A DNA stretch of 64,000 nt from Sporosarcina sp. FSL K6-2383 (GTDB taxonomy: Bacteria; Bacillota; Bacilli; Bacillales_A; Planococcaceae): contig NZ_CP152017.1 of the NCBI RefSeq assembly GCF_038618305.1, positions 1,713,501 through 1,777,500 of the forward strand, given 5' to 3'. Under the pieces are notes generated by a model, which was given only the letters and a program-made list of their open reading frames with translations, was not told the origin of the DNA and did not search any database. Below, piece by piece: positions 35,395-44,341 of this stretch; positions within the stretch are counted from its first letter, which is position 1; every line of letters starts with the position of its first letter. Both the position numbers and the translations under genes were made by a program.

Positions 35395-37171
35395 AATATG
35401 GAATTCAATCGTCGGGAAGCTGTGGGCAACCATATTGCTTCTCGTTTCCTTTGTTCTGTTTGTTGTGACGGCATTGTTGCTGGAATTTCTCGATGATTTT
35501 CATACGCAACAAGCAGAGGACTCATTGCGAAGGGATGCTATGACGATTGGAAAAGTTGTTGTGGATCATGAAAGTGAATCTTCGATGCAACTCATTATTG
35601 AAGATATCCTTGGTGATGAAGTAGATGCTATGATTGTAGATAATGATGGGGAAATAACATATTCTTTCCAGCTGGGGCTGAATAAGGAGCAAATCGAAAG
35701 TAAAATCCTATCTGAAACCATCTTCTCGTCCAATCAAGAAAAAGTTACGCCAATTGTAAAAGAGATGATATTGCCTTCCATCGAGGAAAGTGATGTAATG
35801 GAGCAATATCTTGTGCTAGCCTACCCATTTGAACAGGAACAAGTAATTGCTGGTTCGGTTATCATCTATCAAAGTTTAGAAGCTGTTCATCGAGCGACGA
35901 AGGAAACAACAAATATCGTATTCTTGTCAGCGTTTATTGCTTTTGTTTTAACAACTTTTTTTGCGTTTTTCTTATCGACAAGAATTACATCTCCTTTACG
36001 CGGAATGAGACAAGCTGCTTTTGAATTATCGAAAGGCAATTTTGATACACGACTGCCTGTTGCGCAAAATGATGAAATTGGTCAGCTTGCAACGGCATTC
36101 AATCAAATGGGCAGACAGCTTAAATATCATGTAGAATTAATCAACCAAGAAAAGGAACAGCTTTCCAGCATTTTAACGTCTATGACGGACGCAGTTATTA
36201 CGTTCAATCGGGATTATACGATTTTATTGAGCAACCCGCAGGCGGAGCGCTTATTACAAAATTGGTATTTTAAAAGCGGCGCGCAGGATGAGGAAAACAC
36301 CATTCCACCGGAAATTTACCATATGCTTGATCATGTCGTCACGTTTGCGGAAGAAGTTGAGGATGAATTGGAGCTAGGAGGTCGCTTTTACGCAGTTTCG
36401 ATTAGTCCCCTTTATAGTGGGAGTGATATTCGCGGGGTAGTAGCGGTTCTCCGTGATATGACGGATCAGCATAAGCTGGACAAGCTACGATCAGATTTCA
36501 TTGCTAACGTTTCACATGAGCTACGGACACCGATTTCGATGCTCCAGGGGTATAGTGAGGCGATAATTGATGGCGTTACGACGAATGATGAAGAGCGTAA
36601 TGAGATGGTCCAAATTATTCATGATGAATCTAAGCGGATGGGCAGACTTGTAACAGATTTACTCGACCTCGCACGGATGGAATCTGGGCATATGCGACTG
36701 TACAAAGACGATGTGTCGATGATTCCTTTCCTCGATCGGATAGTGAATAAATTCATGCAAGTTGCACGTGATGCTAATGTGGAGTTGTTATTTGATGTTC
36801 CGAAGGATGAAGAAATCGTTTCAAATGTTGACGAAGATCGAATTGAGCAAGTGTTTACGAATTTAATTGACAATGCAATCCGTCACACACCCGATGGCGG
36901 GAATGTCACATTGCGTGTTGAGAAATATGTCGATACAATTGAAATGACAGTTACAGATACGGGTGTTGGTATTCCAGAAGAAGATCTGCCGTATATTTTT
37001 GAACGTTTCTATAAGGCGGATAAGGCGAGGACAAGGGGGAAGGGTGGAACAGGCTTAGGCCTTGCCATCGCTAAAAATATTATTGATTCGCATAGCGGAG
37101 CAATCACGGCGAGCAGAGGAGAACATAGTGGTACTATTTTCAGCTGTACATTGCCTTTGAAAAAGTTGTAA
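35387..37171 (+). CDS. resE: Sensor histidine kinase ResE
   Basis: ResE senses respiratory state and phosphorylates ResD. The 594-residue protein has a first membrane helix (LWATILLLVSFVLFVVTALL), an extracellular domain of about 130 residues, a second helix near residue 180 (FLSAFIAFVLTTFFAFFLS), HAMP, a PAS domain (about 250-360), the phosphoacceptor His in FIANVSHELRTPISML, and the ATPase boxes NLIDNAIRHTP, VTDTGVGIPEEDLPYIFERF and GTGLGLAI. ATG 35387 overlaps resD by eight bases. sigX follows 46 bases later. All motifs are intact. Confidence 0.96.
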   Translation: MNRIWNSIVGKLWATILLLVSFVLFVVTALLLEFLDDFHTQQAEDSLRRDAMTIGKVVVDHESESSMQLIIEDILGDEVDAMIVDNDGEITYSFQLGLNKEQIESKILSETIFSSNQEKVTPIVKEMILPSIEESDVMEQYLVLAYPFEQEQVIAGSVIIYQSLEAVHRATKETTNIVFLSAFIAFVLTTFFAFFLSTRITSPLRGMRQAAFELSKGNFDTRLPVAQNDEIGQLATAFNQMGRQLKYHVELINQEKEQLSSILTSMTDAVITFNRDYTILLSNPQAERLLQNWYFKSGAQDEENTIPPEIYHMLDHVVTFAEEVEDELELGGRFYAVSISPLYSGSDIRGVVAVLRDMTDQHKLDKLRSDFIANVSHELRTPISMLQGYSEAIIDGVTTNDEERNEMVQIIHDESKRMGRLVTDLLDLARMESGHMRLYKDDVSMIPFLDRIVNKFMQVARDANVELLFDVPKDEEIVSNVDEDRIEQVFTNLIDNAIRHTPDGGNVTLRVEKYVDTIEMTVTDTGVGIPEEDLPYIFERFYKADKARTRGKGGTGLGLAIAKNIIDSHSGAITASRGEHSGTIFSCTLPLKKL

Positions 37172-37216
37172 CTATTTAGCTTGAATAACGACTAATGTAT
37201 AGAACGGGGGTATTTC

Positions 37217-37759
37217 ATGGACGACTCCGTTTTCCACCGACTTTATGAGCAATACCATCAAGATGTGTTCAAGTTTCTCATCTATTTGACGAGAGATCGT
37301 GATCACGCTGAAGATCTCGTACATGAAGTGTACGTGAGGGTATTGCGAGCATATAGCGGTTTTGAAGGGAAAAGTTCTGAAAAGACGTGGCTTTTTTCCA
37401 TTGCGAAAAATGTTGCAATTGACCATTTCAGAAAAAATGCTATCCGTAAAAAGCATCTATTCGATAAATTTGACTGGGAAAAAAGTGAGCTTGTTTCAAC
37501 GGGGATTTTACCGGAAGAATTGGTCACACTTAGTGAAGAGATGAAGCTTCTTTTACAAGCATTGAATACTTGTACGGGTGACCAAAAAATGGTCATTACG
37601 ATGCGCTATTTTCAAGATTTATCGATTGCTGAAACAGCGGAAATTCTCAGTTGGACAGAAGGTAAAGTAAAGACTACACAACACCGGGCAATCAAAGCAT
37701 TACAAAAGAAGTTGAATGCTCTTCCTACAGAAGGGGGGAAACGAGATGACCGACAGTAA
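37217..37759 (+). CDS. sigX: ECF sigma factor SigX
   Basis: SigX controls cell-envelope charge and antimicrobial-peptide resistance genes in B. subtilis. The 180-residue protein aligns well with SigX: YHQDVFKFLIYLTRDRDHAE in region 2.1, VHEVYVRVLRAYSGFEGKSS, TWLFSIAKNVAIDHFRK, and region 4 LSIAETAEILSWTEGKVKTT with QHRAIKAL. ATG 37217 follows ACGGGGGTATTTC. The gene overlaps rsiX by 14 bases, coupling sigma to anti-sigma synthesis. Location immediately after resE is as in B. subtilis. Confidence 0.95.
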   Translation: MDDSVFHRLYEQYHQDVFKFLIYLTRDRDHAEDLVHEVYVRVLRAYSGFEGKSSEKTWLFSIAKNVAIDHFRKNAIRKKHLFDKFDWEKSELVSTGILPEELVTLSEEMKLLLQALNTCTGDQKMVITMRYFQDLSIAETAEILSWTEGKVKTTQHRAIKALQKKLNALPTEGGKRDDRQ

Positions 37760-38393
37760 ATGGGACGACAGCAAGATTGACAGCCTTCTGCGCAATATGC
37801 CAGATATTCAAGATGAGCGCCTGTCGTCGGACATATTGGCACGATTAAAACAAGACGAACGACTGCAATCCCCTCGTCGAACAATATCTAAAAAGTGGAT
37901 GGCTGCTTTGGTGGCGGTAGCGGCATTACTTGTTTTTAGTTTACTTATTCCCTCAATGCTACAGCAAAATGATAGCGCGATGTATGATAGCGTTAACGAG
38001 TCAGCCGATTCAGTAAGTATCCAAGCTGAAATGTCGATGGATAATGTGAAAGAAAAAAGTGCTGAAATTAAATCTGACGCACGGGAAGTCGAAGCTTTTA
38101 GTACTCCAGAAATGGAGCATGGAGGAACAATTGAAGCAGCACTTTTGGAAATGAAAGATGTGCCGAAAGGTATTATATATACTGTGCAGGAGAGAGAGGG
38201 AGTTGCGGTAATTACCTTTACAGAGCCACTAAATTTGTCCATCTTGAATCAAGATGAAGTGAGTGCGATGCTAGAAGGGTTCATGTTAACGGCTAAAAAC
38301 TTTAACAAGCAAGTGCGTTTAGAAAACGTGATGCAACCGACTTTCCTCCATTATGATTTAACAACTGTGTTACCAGAACCAGCTGGAGAATAA
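37746..38393 (+). CDS. rsiX: Anti-sigma-X factor RsiX
   Basis: RsiX is a single-pass membrane anti-sigma factor holding SigX at the membrane. The 215-residue protein has a cytoplasmic N-terminal domain of about 60 residues, one membrane helix (WMAALVAVAALLVFSLLIPS), and an extracellular region. It is shorter and more diverged than B. subtilis RsiX. ATG 37746 lies after GGGGGGAAACGAG and inside the end of sigX. Stress at the envelope would release SigX. Context secures the identity better than sequence. Confidence 0.88.
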   Translation: MTDSKWDDSKIDSLLRNMPDIQDERLSSDILARLKQDERLQSPRRTISKKWMAALVAVAALLVFSLLIPSMLQQNDSAMYDSVNESADSVSIQAEMSMDNVKEKSAEIKSDAREVEAFSTPEMEHGGTIEAALLEMKDVPKGIIYTVQEREGVAVITFTEPLNLSILNQDEVSAMLEGFMLTAKNFNKQVRLENVMQPTFLHYDLTTVLPEPAGE

Positions 38394-38520
38394 ACCGATG
38401 TATTTTATAAAATGATGCGTCAGATACAGAAAACCCTTTCTCCAAAATCGGCGAAATGAATACAAAAATCATATTAATCAGAGGCAATTCAAACACATCC
38501 TGTACCCAGATAAAACAAAT
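38394..38520. other. Intergenic stretch after rsiX
   Basis: I see no gene or clear signal between the rsiX stop and the terminator at 38521. Confidence 0.5.
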
Positions 38521-38561
38521 AAAGCGCTTTGTAAACAATAAAGTTTACAAAGCGCTTTTTG
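38521..38561 (+). terminator. Strong terminator after sigX-rsiX
   Basis: AAAGCGCTTTGTAAAC (38521-38536) is exactly complementary to 38543-38558, followed by TTT. Confidence 0.92.
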
Positions 38562-38572
38562 CTGTATATACT
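38544..38572 (+). promoter_or_regulatory. Promoter of the ribU riboswitch transcript
   Basis: TTTACA (38544-38549), a 17-base spacer and TATACT (38567-38572) form a good sigma-A promoter; its -35 lies inside the 3' arm of the preceding terminator. Transcription would start about 20 bases before the FMN aptamer. Confidence 0.7.
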
Positions 38573-38596
38573 AGAGTAGTAATAAAATATTGATTC

Positions 38597-38867
38597 ATCT
38601 TCGGGGCAGGGTGTAATTCCCGACCGGCGGAAATGGAGAGTTTCTCTTCTTAGCCCGCGAGCTTAACAGCTGATTCTGGTGTGATTCCAGAGCCGACAGT
38701 ATAGTCTGGATGGGAGAAGGTGAAGGTGCGGCCGTCTTTTTGTGTTGTCCACAAAAAGGGTGCTTATTTAAGTACGAATTAAAGAAGGAGAAATAGGCTT
38801 CTTTAAAACGTTACTTTAAATATACCTTTAACAATCCCTTGAGCTTATTTAGCTTTAGGGATTTTTT
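38597..38867 (+). promoter_or_regulatory. FMN riboswitch (RFN element) controlling ribU
   Basis: The conserved RFN core is present: TCTTCGGGGCAGGGTG, AATTCCCGACCGGCGG, TAGCCCGCGAGC, GATTCTGGTGTGATTCCAG, AGCCGACAGTATAGTCTGGA and TGGGAGAAGGTGA (about 38597-38726). Downstream a hairpin CTTTTTGTG/CACAAAAAG (38736-38758) probably acts in antitermination. A terminator AATCCCTTGAGCT...AGCTTTAGGGATT plus TTTTTT ends near 38867. FMN should cause termination before ribU. Confidence 0.95.
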
Positions 38868-38933
38868 GTAGATATGATTGACGGAACGGCCTTTCCTCTT
38901 TTGAAGTGAATCGCAAAAGGAGAGAGGAACACA

Positions 38934-39515
38934 ATGAACAACAAGAAATTAAGAAAGATGATTCTCATCGCAATCCTTGGGAGTATTGGAACGATATTGA
39001 TGCAATTCAATTTCCCGTTGCCAGCATTACCAGGATTCTTGAAAATCGATTTTGGGGAAATTCCGGCAGTACTAGCCATTATGACAATGGGGCCGGTAGC
39101 AGGTATTCTTGTAGAATTGATCAAGAACGTCATGCACTGGTTTATGTCAGGAAGTCCAACAGGCGTTCCAGTAGGAGAAATTGCGAACTTCGCGACAGGT
39201 GTATTATTCATCATGCCCATCTATTTCATCCACAATAAATTCAAATCATCTAAAGGTTTGGCAGCTGGGCTGATTGCTGGAACTGTTGCTATGGCTGTCG
39301 GTATGAGCGTTTTGAATTATGTACTGTTTTTACCAATGTACACATATTTCATGAATTTCCCAGCAATGGTAGGTAGTGAGTTATCTACTTTTATCGTCTT
39401 GGGAGTTCTACCTTTTAATGTAATAAAAGGAATTATGCTTATGGCGATTACAATGTTGCTTTTCAAGAGCATGAAAAAGTGGATTATCCAGCAACGAACT
39501 CAATTGATGGCGTAA
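38934..39515 (+). CDS. ribU: Riboflavin ECF transporter S component RibU
   Basis: RibU is the substrate-binding membrane subunit of the energy-coupling-factor riboflavin importer and works with EcfA, EcfA' and EcfT, encoded elsewhere. The 193-residue protein has six hydrophobic segments and the conserved IDFGEIPAVLAIMTMGPVAG and ELIKNVMHWF regions with GVPVGEIANF following. ATG 38934 follows AAAAGGAGAGAGGAACAC. It is preceded by the FMN riboswitch, which confirms substrate, and is followed by a terminator at 39596. In B. subtilis ypaA/ribU also lies beside fer. Confidence 0.96.
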   Translation: MNNKKLRKMILIAILGSIGTILMQFNFPLPALPGFLKIDFGEIPAVLAIMTMGPVAGILVELIKNVMHWFMSGSPTGVPVGEIANFATGVLFIMPIYFIHNKFKSSKGLAAGLIAGTVAMAVGMSVLNYVLFLPMYTYFMNFPAMVGSELSTFIVLGVLPFNVIKGIMLMAITMLLFKSMKKWIIQQRTQLMA

Positions 39516-39595
39516 ATGATTAACGTCATAATTTAAGTATACTGTGTGCAGTAACTCTTGGATTACTATTGCTATAAAATTACCGGAATTTCTTG

Positions 39596-39637
39596 ATGCG
39601 TAGGGATGCGACTTTATCGCACCCTACGCATTTTTCG
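39596..39637 (+). terminator. Terminator of ribU
   Basis: ATGCGTAGGG and CCCTACGCAT are perfect outer arms with inner TGCGA/TCGCA, followed by TTTTC. The arm GTAGGGATGCG resembles the hairpin at 20678. Confidence 0.85.
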
Positions 39638-39680
39638 GTAATCTTATGCGGTCGTTCATCTGTCACAATTTAGCCATAAA

Positions 39681-39716
39681 GAAAGCCCGTGCAGAATATT
39701 TTCTACACGGGCTTTC
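39681..39716. terminator. Terminator of ferredoxin gene
   Basis: GAAAGCCCGTG (39681-39691) and CACGGGCTTTC (39706-39716) form an 11-bp stem; the minus-strand T-run serves fer, which ends at 39734. Confidence 0.85.
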
Positions 39717-39733
39717 ATCATTTAAATGGCCAA

Positions 39734-40024
<291 letters not shown>

Positions 40025-40094
40025 TCATTCTTCATTCTAATGATATTGACTACAGTTTTCAACAAAAAGAATTTGTTTTGTGGAGGAATTTATT

Positions 40095-41135
40095 ATGAAA
40101 CTTTCTTCAATCCTATTAACAATCATTCAGAAGCTAGATGGTGAGCGAACAATTTATGCAGGATTCCACTTGCTACGTGGGAAACGCTCGGGACAGACAT
40201 TACAAGATGTTGAATACTATGGATTAAAAGCTTATTTTGGTATATTACCCAAATTAACTGTCGAGCACTTTGACGAAGCAGCCACATTATTAAGCAATTC
40301 CGGCTATATTACAACGGGGGAAGATTCTTTTGTCAAAATAACGACAAGTGGTCGCCAACTTATGGAGAATTTACCTACCTATGCGTTTAACGGTTGGGAT
40401 TATCGGGGCAGGGAAATGATTTTCTTTGCAAGGCTGTCACTTGCTATCCAGACGGTGTCGAATTTTAAAGTGGGTGAACATGCATTTATGCCGGTTCAAA
40501 AAGATTATGATAGCCAGACATTCATAAGAAATCTATATCATAAGCAACCAATTAGTGATCCTGCATACGCCCGTTATATTGCTGAGGAGCTAAGGCTCTG
40601 CATAGAACGTAGTGATATGGATGATAACCAAAAAATTATTGTAACACATCGACTAAGCGGTTTTAAGCTAACGGGTTGGACATGGGATCAGTTAGCAGCT
40701 TATTTAGGGCTACAGCCATTTTCGGTCTATTTACTTTTTATAGAAGGTTTACATAAGTTGCTCGTTGTAATTGAACAGTCAGCTGAATTGTCTTTTTTAC
40801 GAAAAATCGCAGACAATATTAAAGTAACGACCTATTTGACTGATTCTTCTAGAAAAACACAGCAGCTTTTCAATCGAGGTTTGTCCATCGAAGATATCGC
40901 GACAACGAGAAATTTGAAATTGAGTACAATTGAAGACCATTTTGTTGAAATGTCTATTAACGATCCGCAATTTCCTCTTACGCAGTTTGTCACGGAGGAT
41001 TATATAGAGGCTGTCGTTGCAAAAGTGAAGGAAGTTGAAACGCGTAGGCTACGCATATTGAAGGATGAGTTTGTGGAGCTGACTTATTTTCAGCTACGAC
41101 TTATTTTAGGTGCGCGGACGGGGGAAAGAAGCTAA
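40095..41135 (+). CDS. ypbB: YpbB-like helicase-associated helix-turn-helix protein
   Basis: The 346-residue soluble protein matches the YpbB family found next to recS in Bacilli. The C-terminal part (QQLFNRGLSIEDIATTRNLK then LSTIEDHFVEM) is a helicase C-terminal-type HTH_40 motif, usually part of RecQ but here a separate polypeptide. ATG 40095 is chosen because TGGAGG lies eight bases before it; GTG 40080 is part of that site. Its stop overlaps the recS start by one base (TAATG). The likely role is a DNA-binding partner of RecS, which lacks this domain; direct evidence is absent. Confidence 0.88.
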   Translation: MKLSSILLTIIQKLDGERTIYAGFHLLRGKRSGQTLQDVEYYGLKAYFGILPKLTVEHFDEAATLLSNSGYITTGEDSFVKITTSGRQLMENLPTYAFNGWDYRGREMIFFARLSLAIQTVSNFKVGEHAFMPVQKDYDSQTFIRNLYHKQPISDPAYARYIAEELRLCIERSDMDDNQKIIVTHRLSGFKLTGWTWDQLAAYLGLQPFSVYLLFIEGLHKLLVVIEQSAELSFLRKIADNIKVTTYLTDSSRKTQQLFNRGLSIEDIATTRNLKLSTIEDHFVEMSINDPQFPLTQFVTEDYIEAVVAKVKEVETRRLRILKDEFVELTYFQLRLILGARTGERS

Positions 41136-42571
41136 TGGATATACATAAAATACTGCAAGAGAAATTTGGTTTTGAGCAATTTAGACCTGGGCAAGAAGCG
41201 GTTATTCGTGATGTTATTGCGGGCAAGGACACGCTTGCGATTTTGCCAACTGGAATCGGGAAATCACTTTGTTATCAGTTGCCAGCGTATGAATTAGAGG
41301 GTGCGGTTCTAATTGTTTCACCGCTTGTAGCATTAATGGAGGACCAAGTGGCCATTATGAAAAGGAATGGTGAAAAGCGGGTTGTTGCATTAAATTCATT
41401 TCTATCATTTTCGGAGAAAAAGCGAATTATGGCTGAATTAGGGAAGTATAAATTCATTTTTGTTTCACCTGAAATGCTATTGCAGAAAAATGTAATTGCC
41501 CTATTGCGTACAACTCAGCTTGCATTAATTGTCGTCGATGAAGCGCATTGCATTTCGCAATGGGGTTTTGATTTTAGACCGGATTATTTGCGGATAGGTG
41601 AATTATTTGGTGAATTTAATCGTCCCGGTGTGCTGGCGCTTACTGCTACTGCCGATGATAAAGTGACCGCAGATATTATCCATTATTTACAGCTTCAATC
41701 TCCTATCATTCATCGTCAGTCGTTGGACCGTCCGAATATCTCTTATGCAATTGTAAAAGTGGAGAATGAAATGATGAAGACAGAATGGGTCAAAGAAAGG
41801 GTTATGGGGACGATAGGACCCGGTATTATTTATGTGGCATCGCGAAAACGAGCGGATGAGCTCGCTCTTATTTTACAACAGCAAGGTATAACGGTTGCTT
41901 CCTATCATGCGGGAAAGGAACAGGAAGACCGTGCGTTTATCCAAGAGCAATTTAGTACAGGTGAAATTAGTTGGATATGTGCGACAAATGCGTTTGGAAT
42001 GGGCATACATAAAGATGATATCCGTCAGGTCATTCACGAGCATGTACCACAGGCTATCGCTAGTTATATACAGGAAGTGGGTCGAGCGGGGCGTGATGGC
42101 GAACAATCTGCGGCCACCTTATTGTTCACGGCTGATGATGAAAGAAGAATGCGCTTTATTGTTCAGGCGGATATTCCACAGGAAGCAGAAATCAGGCATT
42201 ATATAGGCCTACTTGGAAACAATATAGTACCAGATGAAGCCGCAGCGATAACTGGAATGAGCGAAACAGGAAAACGTGTCATAGATTATTATAAGGAACG
42301 TATGCCAGTTGAGGATGTTATTCAGTGGATCGCAGAATTAGTACGTGATAAAGAGACTCAGCTACAAATTATGCTACGATTAGTCCATTCTGAAAAATGT
42401 CTTCGAGAAGTTATCTTGGAATTTTTTGGGGAGTCTTGTGAGGATAGACCGACATATTGTTGTTCTGTTTGCGGGTTGACCGAAGGATTGCAGTTAGAAC
42501 GGCAAAAGCAGCATGTTGATGATAGGAAGATATTGGATTGGCAGGACAGATTAATCAAGCTTCTTGGTTAA
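41135..42571 (+). CDS. recS: Short RecQ-type ATP-dependent DNA helicase RecS
   Basis: The 478-residue protein is a 3'-5' helicase of the RecQ family lacking the HRDC domain. Motifs: Walker A LPTGIGKSLCY (residues 37-47), DEAHCISQWG (135-144), ALTATA, and QEVGRAGRDG of motif VI, followed by a cysteine-rich zinc-binding stretch near the end (CSVCGL). This is the RecS/YpbC form of Bacillus, involved in replication-fork repair. It overlaps ypbB by one base and is likely co-expressed with it; YpbB supplies the separate C-terminal HTH. No later gene is coupled. Confidence 0.95.
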   Translation: MDIHKILQEKFGFEQFRPGQEAVIRDVIAGKDTLAILPTGIGKSLCYQLPAYELEGAVLIVSPLVALMEDQVAIMKRNGEKRVVALNSFLSFSEKKRIMAELGKYKFIFVSPEMLLQKNVIALLRTTQLALIVVDEAHCISQWGFDFRPDYLRIGELFGEFNRPGVLALTATADDKVTADIIHYLQLQSPIIHRQSLDRPNISYAIVKVENEMMKTEWVKERVMGTIGPGIIYVASRKRADELALILQQQGITVASYHAGKEQEDRAFIQEQFSTGEISWICATNAFGMGIHKDDIRQVIHEHVPQAIASYIQEVGRAGRDGEQSAATLLFTADDERRMRFIVQADIPQEAEIRHYIGLLGNNIVPDEAAAITGMSETGKRVIDYYKERMPVEDVIQWIAELVRDKETQLQIMLRLVHSEKCLREVILEFFGESCEDRPTYCCSVCGLTEGLQLERQKQHVDDRKILDWQDRLIKLLG

Positions 42572-42668
42572 TCTTCTGGAATGCTAAAGTAGACGAAGGC
42601 ATATTTGATTTTTACGGCAAAATTCGTCATAATAAAGGAATAGCACGATGTGATAGGAGAATGTACTG

Positions 42669-43304
42669 ATGAAAAAGGATAATTATAAAACTGAGTTCGA
42701 GGAACATAGGAAGGAAATTTTTCAGGATAGTGACAGTCTACCATCCCGTGCAGAATTGCATAGGAGAGGCAGCAAGCCGAAAAAGAAATCTAGTCATTTA
42801 ATGATTAATATCGTTCTCGGATTATTTACGTTGATTCCAGTAATTATTTTAGTTTATGTTGTTTCTGACTTTTATAATCCAGGCAGCAATCCATCGGCGA
42901 AAGATGGAGATGCCGTTGTCAGTTATGAAGAAACAGAAAATAAGAAGCCTGATGAGCAAAAAGAAGATATTGACCAAGATGTTGCTTTAGATGACGAGGA
43001 TAATAAAGGTGAGGAGAAAGTTGATGAAGTGGTTAATCATGAGCCGGAGTCTGAATCTGAAAAAAATCTTGACGAAAAGCCGGAAAAACCTGTCGTAGAC
43101 GTTAATCCAACACCGGAAAAGGAAGCGGAAGGTAAGACGGAGCAAGAGTCGACGGTAAAAACGCATAAGGTAGCTAACGGTGAAACGCTTTACCGTATAT
43201 CAGTCAATTACTATGGGTCAGACGCTGGTATAGAAAAAATAAAGAATGCAAATGGTTTAACATCAAATGATATCATGGTCGGACAGACGCTCACGATTCC
43301 TTGA
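42669..43304 (+). CDS. ypbE: LysM-domain membrane protein YpbE-like
   Basis: The 211-residue protein has a basic cytoplasmic N-terminus, one membrane helix (LMINIVLGLFTLIPVIILVY) near residues 44-64, a low-complexity Asp/Glu/Pro-rich linker of about 100 residues and a C-terminal LysM domain (VANGETLYRISVNYYGSDAG then IEKIKNANGLTSNDI), which binds peptidoglycan. ATG 42669 follows GATAGGAGAATGTACTG. It follows recS as in B. subtilis (ypbD, the intramembrane protease gene, is absent). A terminator lies at 43337. Confidence 0.9.
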   Translation: MKKDNYKTEFEEHRKEIFQDSDSLPSRAELHRRGSKPKKKSSHLMINIVLGLFTLIPVIILVYVVSDFYNPGSNPSAKDGDAVVSYEETENKKPDEQKEDIDQDVALDDEDNKGEEKVDEVVNHEPESESEKNLDEKPEKPVVDVNPTPEKEAEGKTEQESTVKTHKVANGETLYRISVNYYGSDAGIEKIKNANGLTSNDIMVGQTLTIP

Positions 43305-43336
43305 GTTGTTCGATTGTCTATACAAGTAAAGAAAGG

Positions 43337-43365
43337 GGCAAAGTGTCTTGCTTTGCCTTTTTTTA
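43337..43365 (+). terminator. Terminator of ypbE
   Basis: GGCAAAG and CTTTGCC arms around a seven-base loop, followed by TTTTTTT. A second hairpin with ATGTTCATTCAGCAG arms follows at 43365-43400. Confidence 0.85.
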
Positions 43366-43420
43366 TGTTCATTCAGCAGAATCCCCTGTTGAATGAACAT
43401 AAGCGAAGGTAACCTCAGTG

Positions 43421-43523
43421 CGCCGCGTCCTGCAGGTGCCTTAATTTCTGCAAAGTACGCAGAAATACGGCAAATCGAACCCTTCGCTGTTCGATTCGCA
43501 ATTACGCCAAGGCGTAATTGATT
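43421..43523. repeat. Dispersed triple-hairpin element, copy 1
   Basis: Three stems lie in a row: TTCTGC/GCAGAA (43446-43464), AATCGAAC/GTTCGATT (43473-43496) and CAATTACGCC/GGCGTAATTG (43499-43520). The lead-in is CGCCGCGTCCTGCAGGTGCC. Related copies lie at 56193-56294, 54937-54994 (partial) and inverted at 47431-47493. It ends just before the ribosome-binding site of the next gene. Confidence 0.9.
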
Positions 43524-43535
43524 GGAAGGAGAGGC

Positions 43536-44333
43536 ATGATTACGGTCAATAAAATGGTATGGCTTGCTCTTTCGATGGCGATGGGGTTTTTTACTTTTAT
43601 GTTTATGAATGCAAAACAAAGAAATGTTATTTACCATGATATGAAACTCGGTGTTGGGAATAAGGCGAGTAAGCAGCTGACGGTATTTTTTATCTCTGAT
43701 ATTCACCGACGGAAAATAGATGGAAAACTTCTGGCTAAAATTTGTGAAGGCCGTGAAATAGATGTTGTTATTATTGGAGGAGATCTTGCGGAAAGAGGCG
43801 TCCCGTTAGCACGTATCACACAAAATATTCGTCATCTTTCCACTCTCGGCCCTCTATTTTTCGTGTGGGGAAATAATGATCGCGAGGTTGGCGAAGCGGC
43901 AATAAGGGAAATACTTGGCCGCTATGGCGGTAAGGTTTTGGATAATGAAACGGTGTCTATTCCTGGCCATTCGGACTGGGGATTGTGTGGAACGGATGAT
44001 CCATCGAGTCGAAATGTTAATATTGACTCGGCTCTCCACAACATTGACCAGTATAAAGAAGTGATAGTTGTAACTCATACACCTTCATTGTTTCGAAAAG
44101 TAGAGCAGATGTGCCTTCCTCGCCTGATGCTCGCCGGTCATACGCATGGTGGGCAAATACGATTAGGTAAATGGGGCTTGCAGGAAAAAGGAGCGTTCCG
44201 TTTGGATCAGGGTAGGGCTAAGCTCGTAAGTAATGGCTATGGCACGTCCACAGTGCCGCTACGACTAGGTGCGGCACCTGAATGTCATGTGATTACTATT
44301 CATTATGAAGAAAGTGTACTAAAGGAGCTGTAA
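43536..44333 (+). CDS. ypbG: Metallophosphoesterase YpbG-like
   Basis: The 265-residue calcineurin-type phosphoesterase has one N-terminal membrane helix (MVWLALSMAMGFFTFMFM) and the metal-site motifs FISDIHR, IGGDLAERG, WGNNDRE and LAGHTHGGQIRLG. Members cleave phosphodiester or phosphomonoester bonds; the YpbG substrate is unknown. ATG 43536 follows TTGGAAGGAGAGGC; a GTG/ATT extension upstream into the repeat is not supported. It lies between a dispersed repeat and ypdA, with ypdA beginning eight bases after its stop, and is probably co-transcribed with ypdA. Confidence 0.92.
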   Translation: MITVNKMVWLALSMAMGFFTFMFMNAKQRNVIYHDMKLGVGNKASKQLTVFFISDIHRRKIDGKLLAKICEGREIDVVIIGGDLAERGVPLARITQNIRHLSTLGPLFFVWGNNDREVGEAAIREILGRYGGKVLDNETVSIPGHSDWGLCGTDDPSSRNVNIDSALHNIDQYKEVIVVTHTPSLFRKVEQMCLPRLMLAGHTHGGQIRLGKWGLQEKGAFRLDQGRAKLVSNGYGTSTVPLRLGAAPECHVITIHYEESVLKEL

Positions 44334-44341
44334 AAAAAGTT

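Noticed and set aside
37172..37456. 94-codon minus-strand frame over sigX
   Set aside because: Antisense shadow of the ECF sigma factor gene; no start context.
38906..39238. 110-codon frame starting before ribU
   Set aside because: Shadow of ribU in another frame; RibU topology, riboswitch and ribosome-binding site support the frame beginning at 38934.
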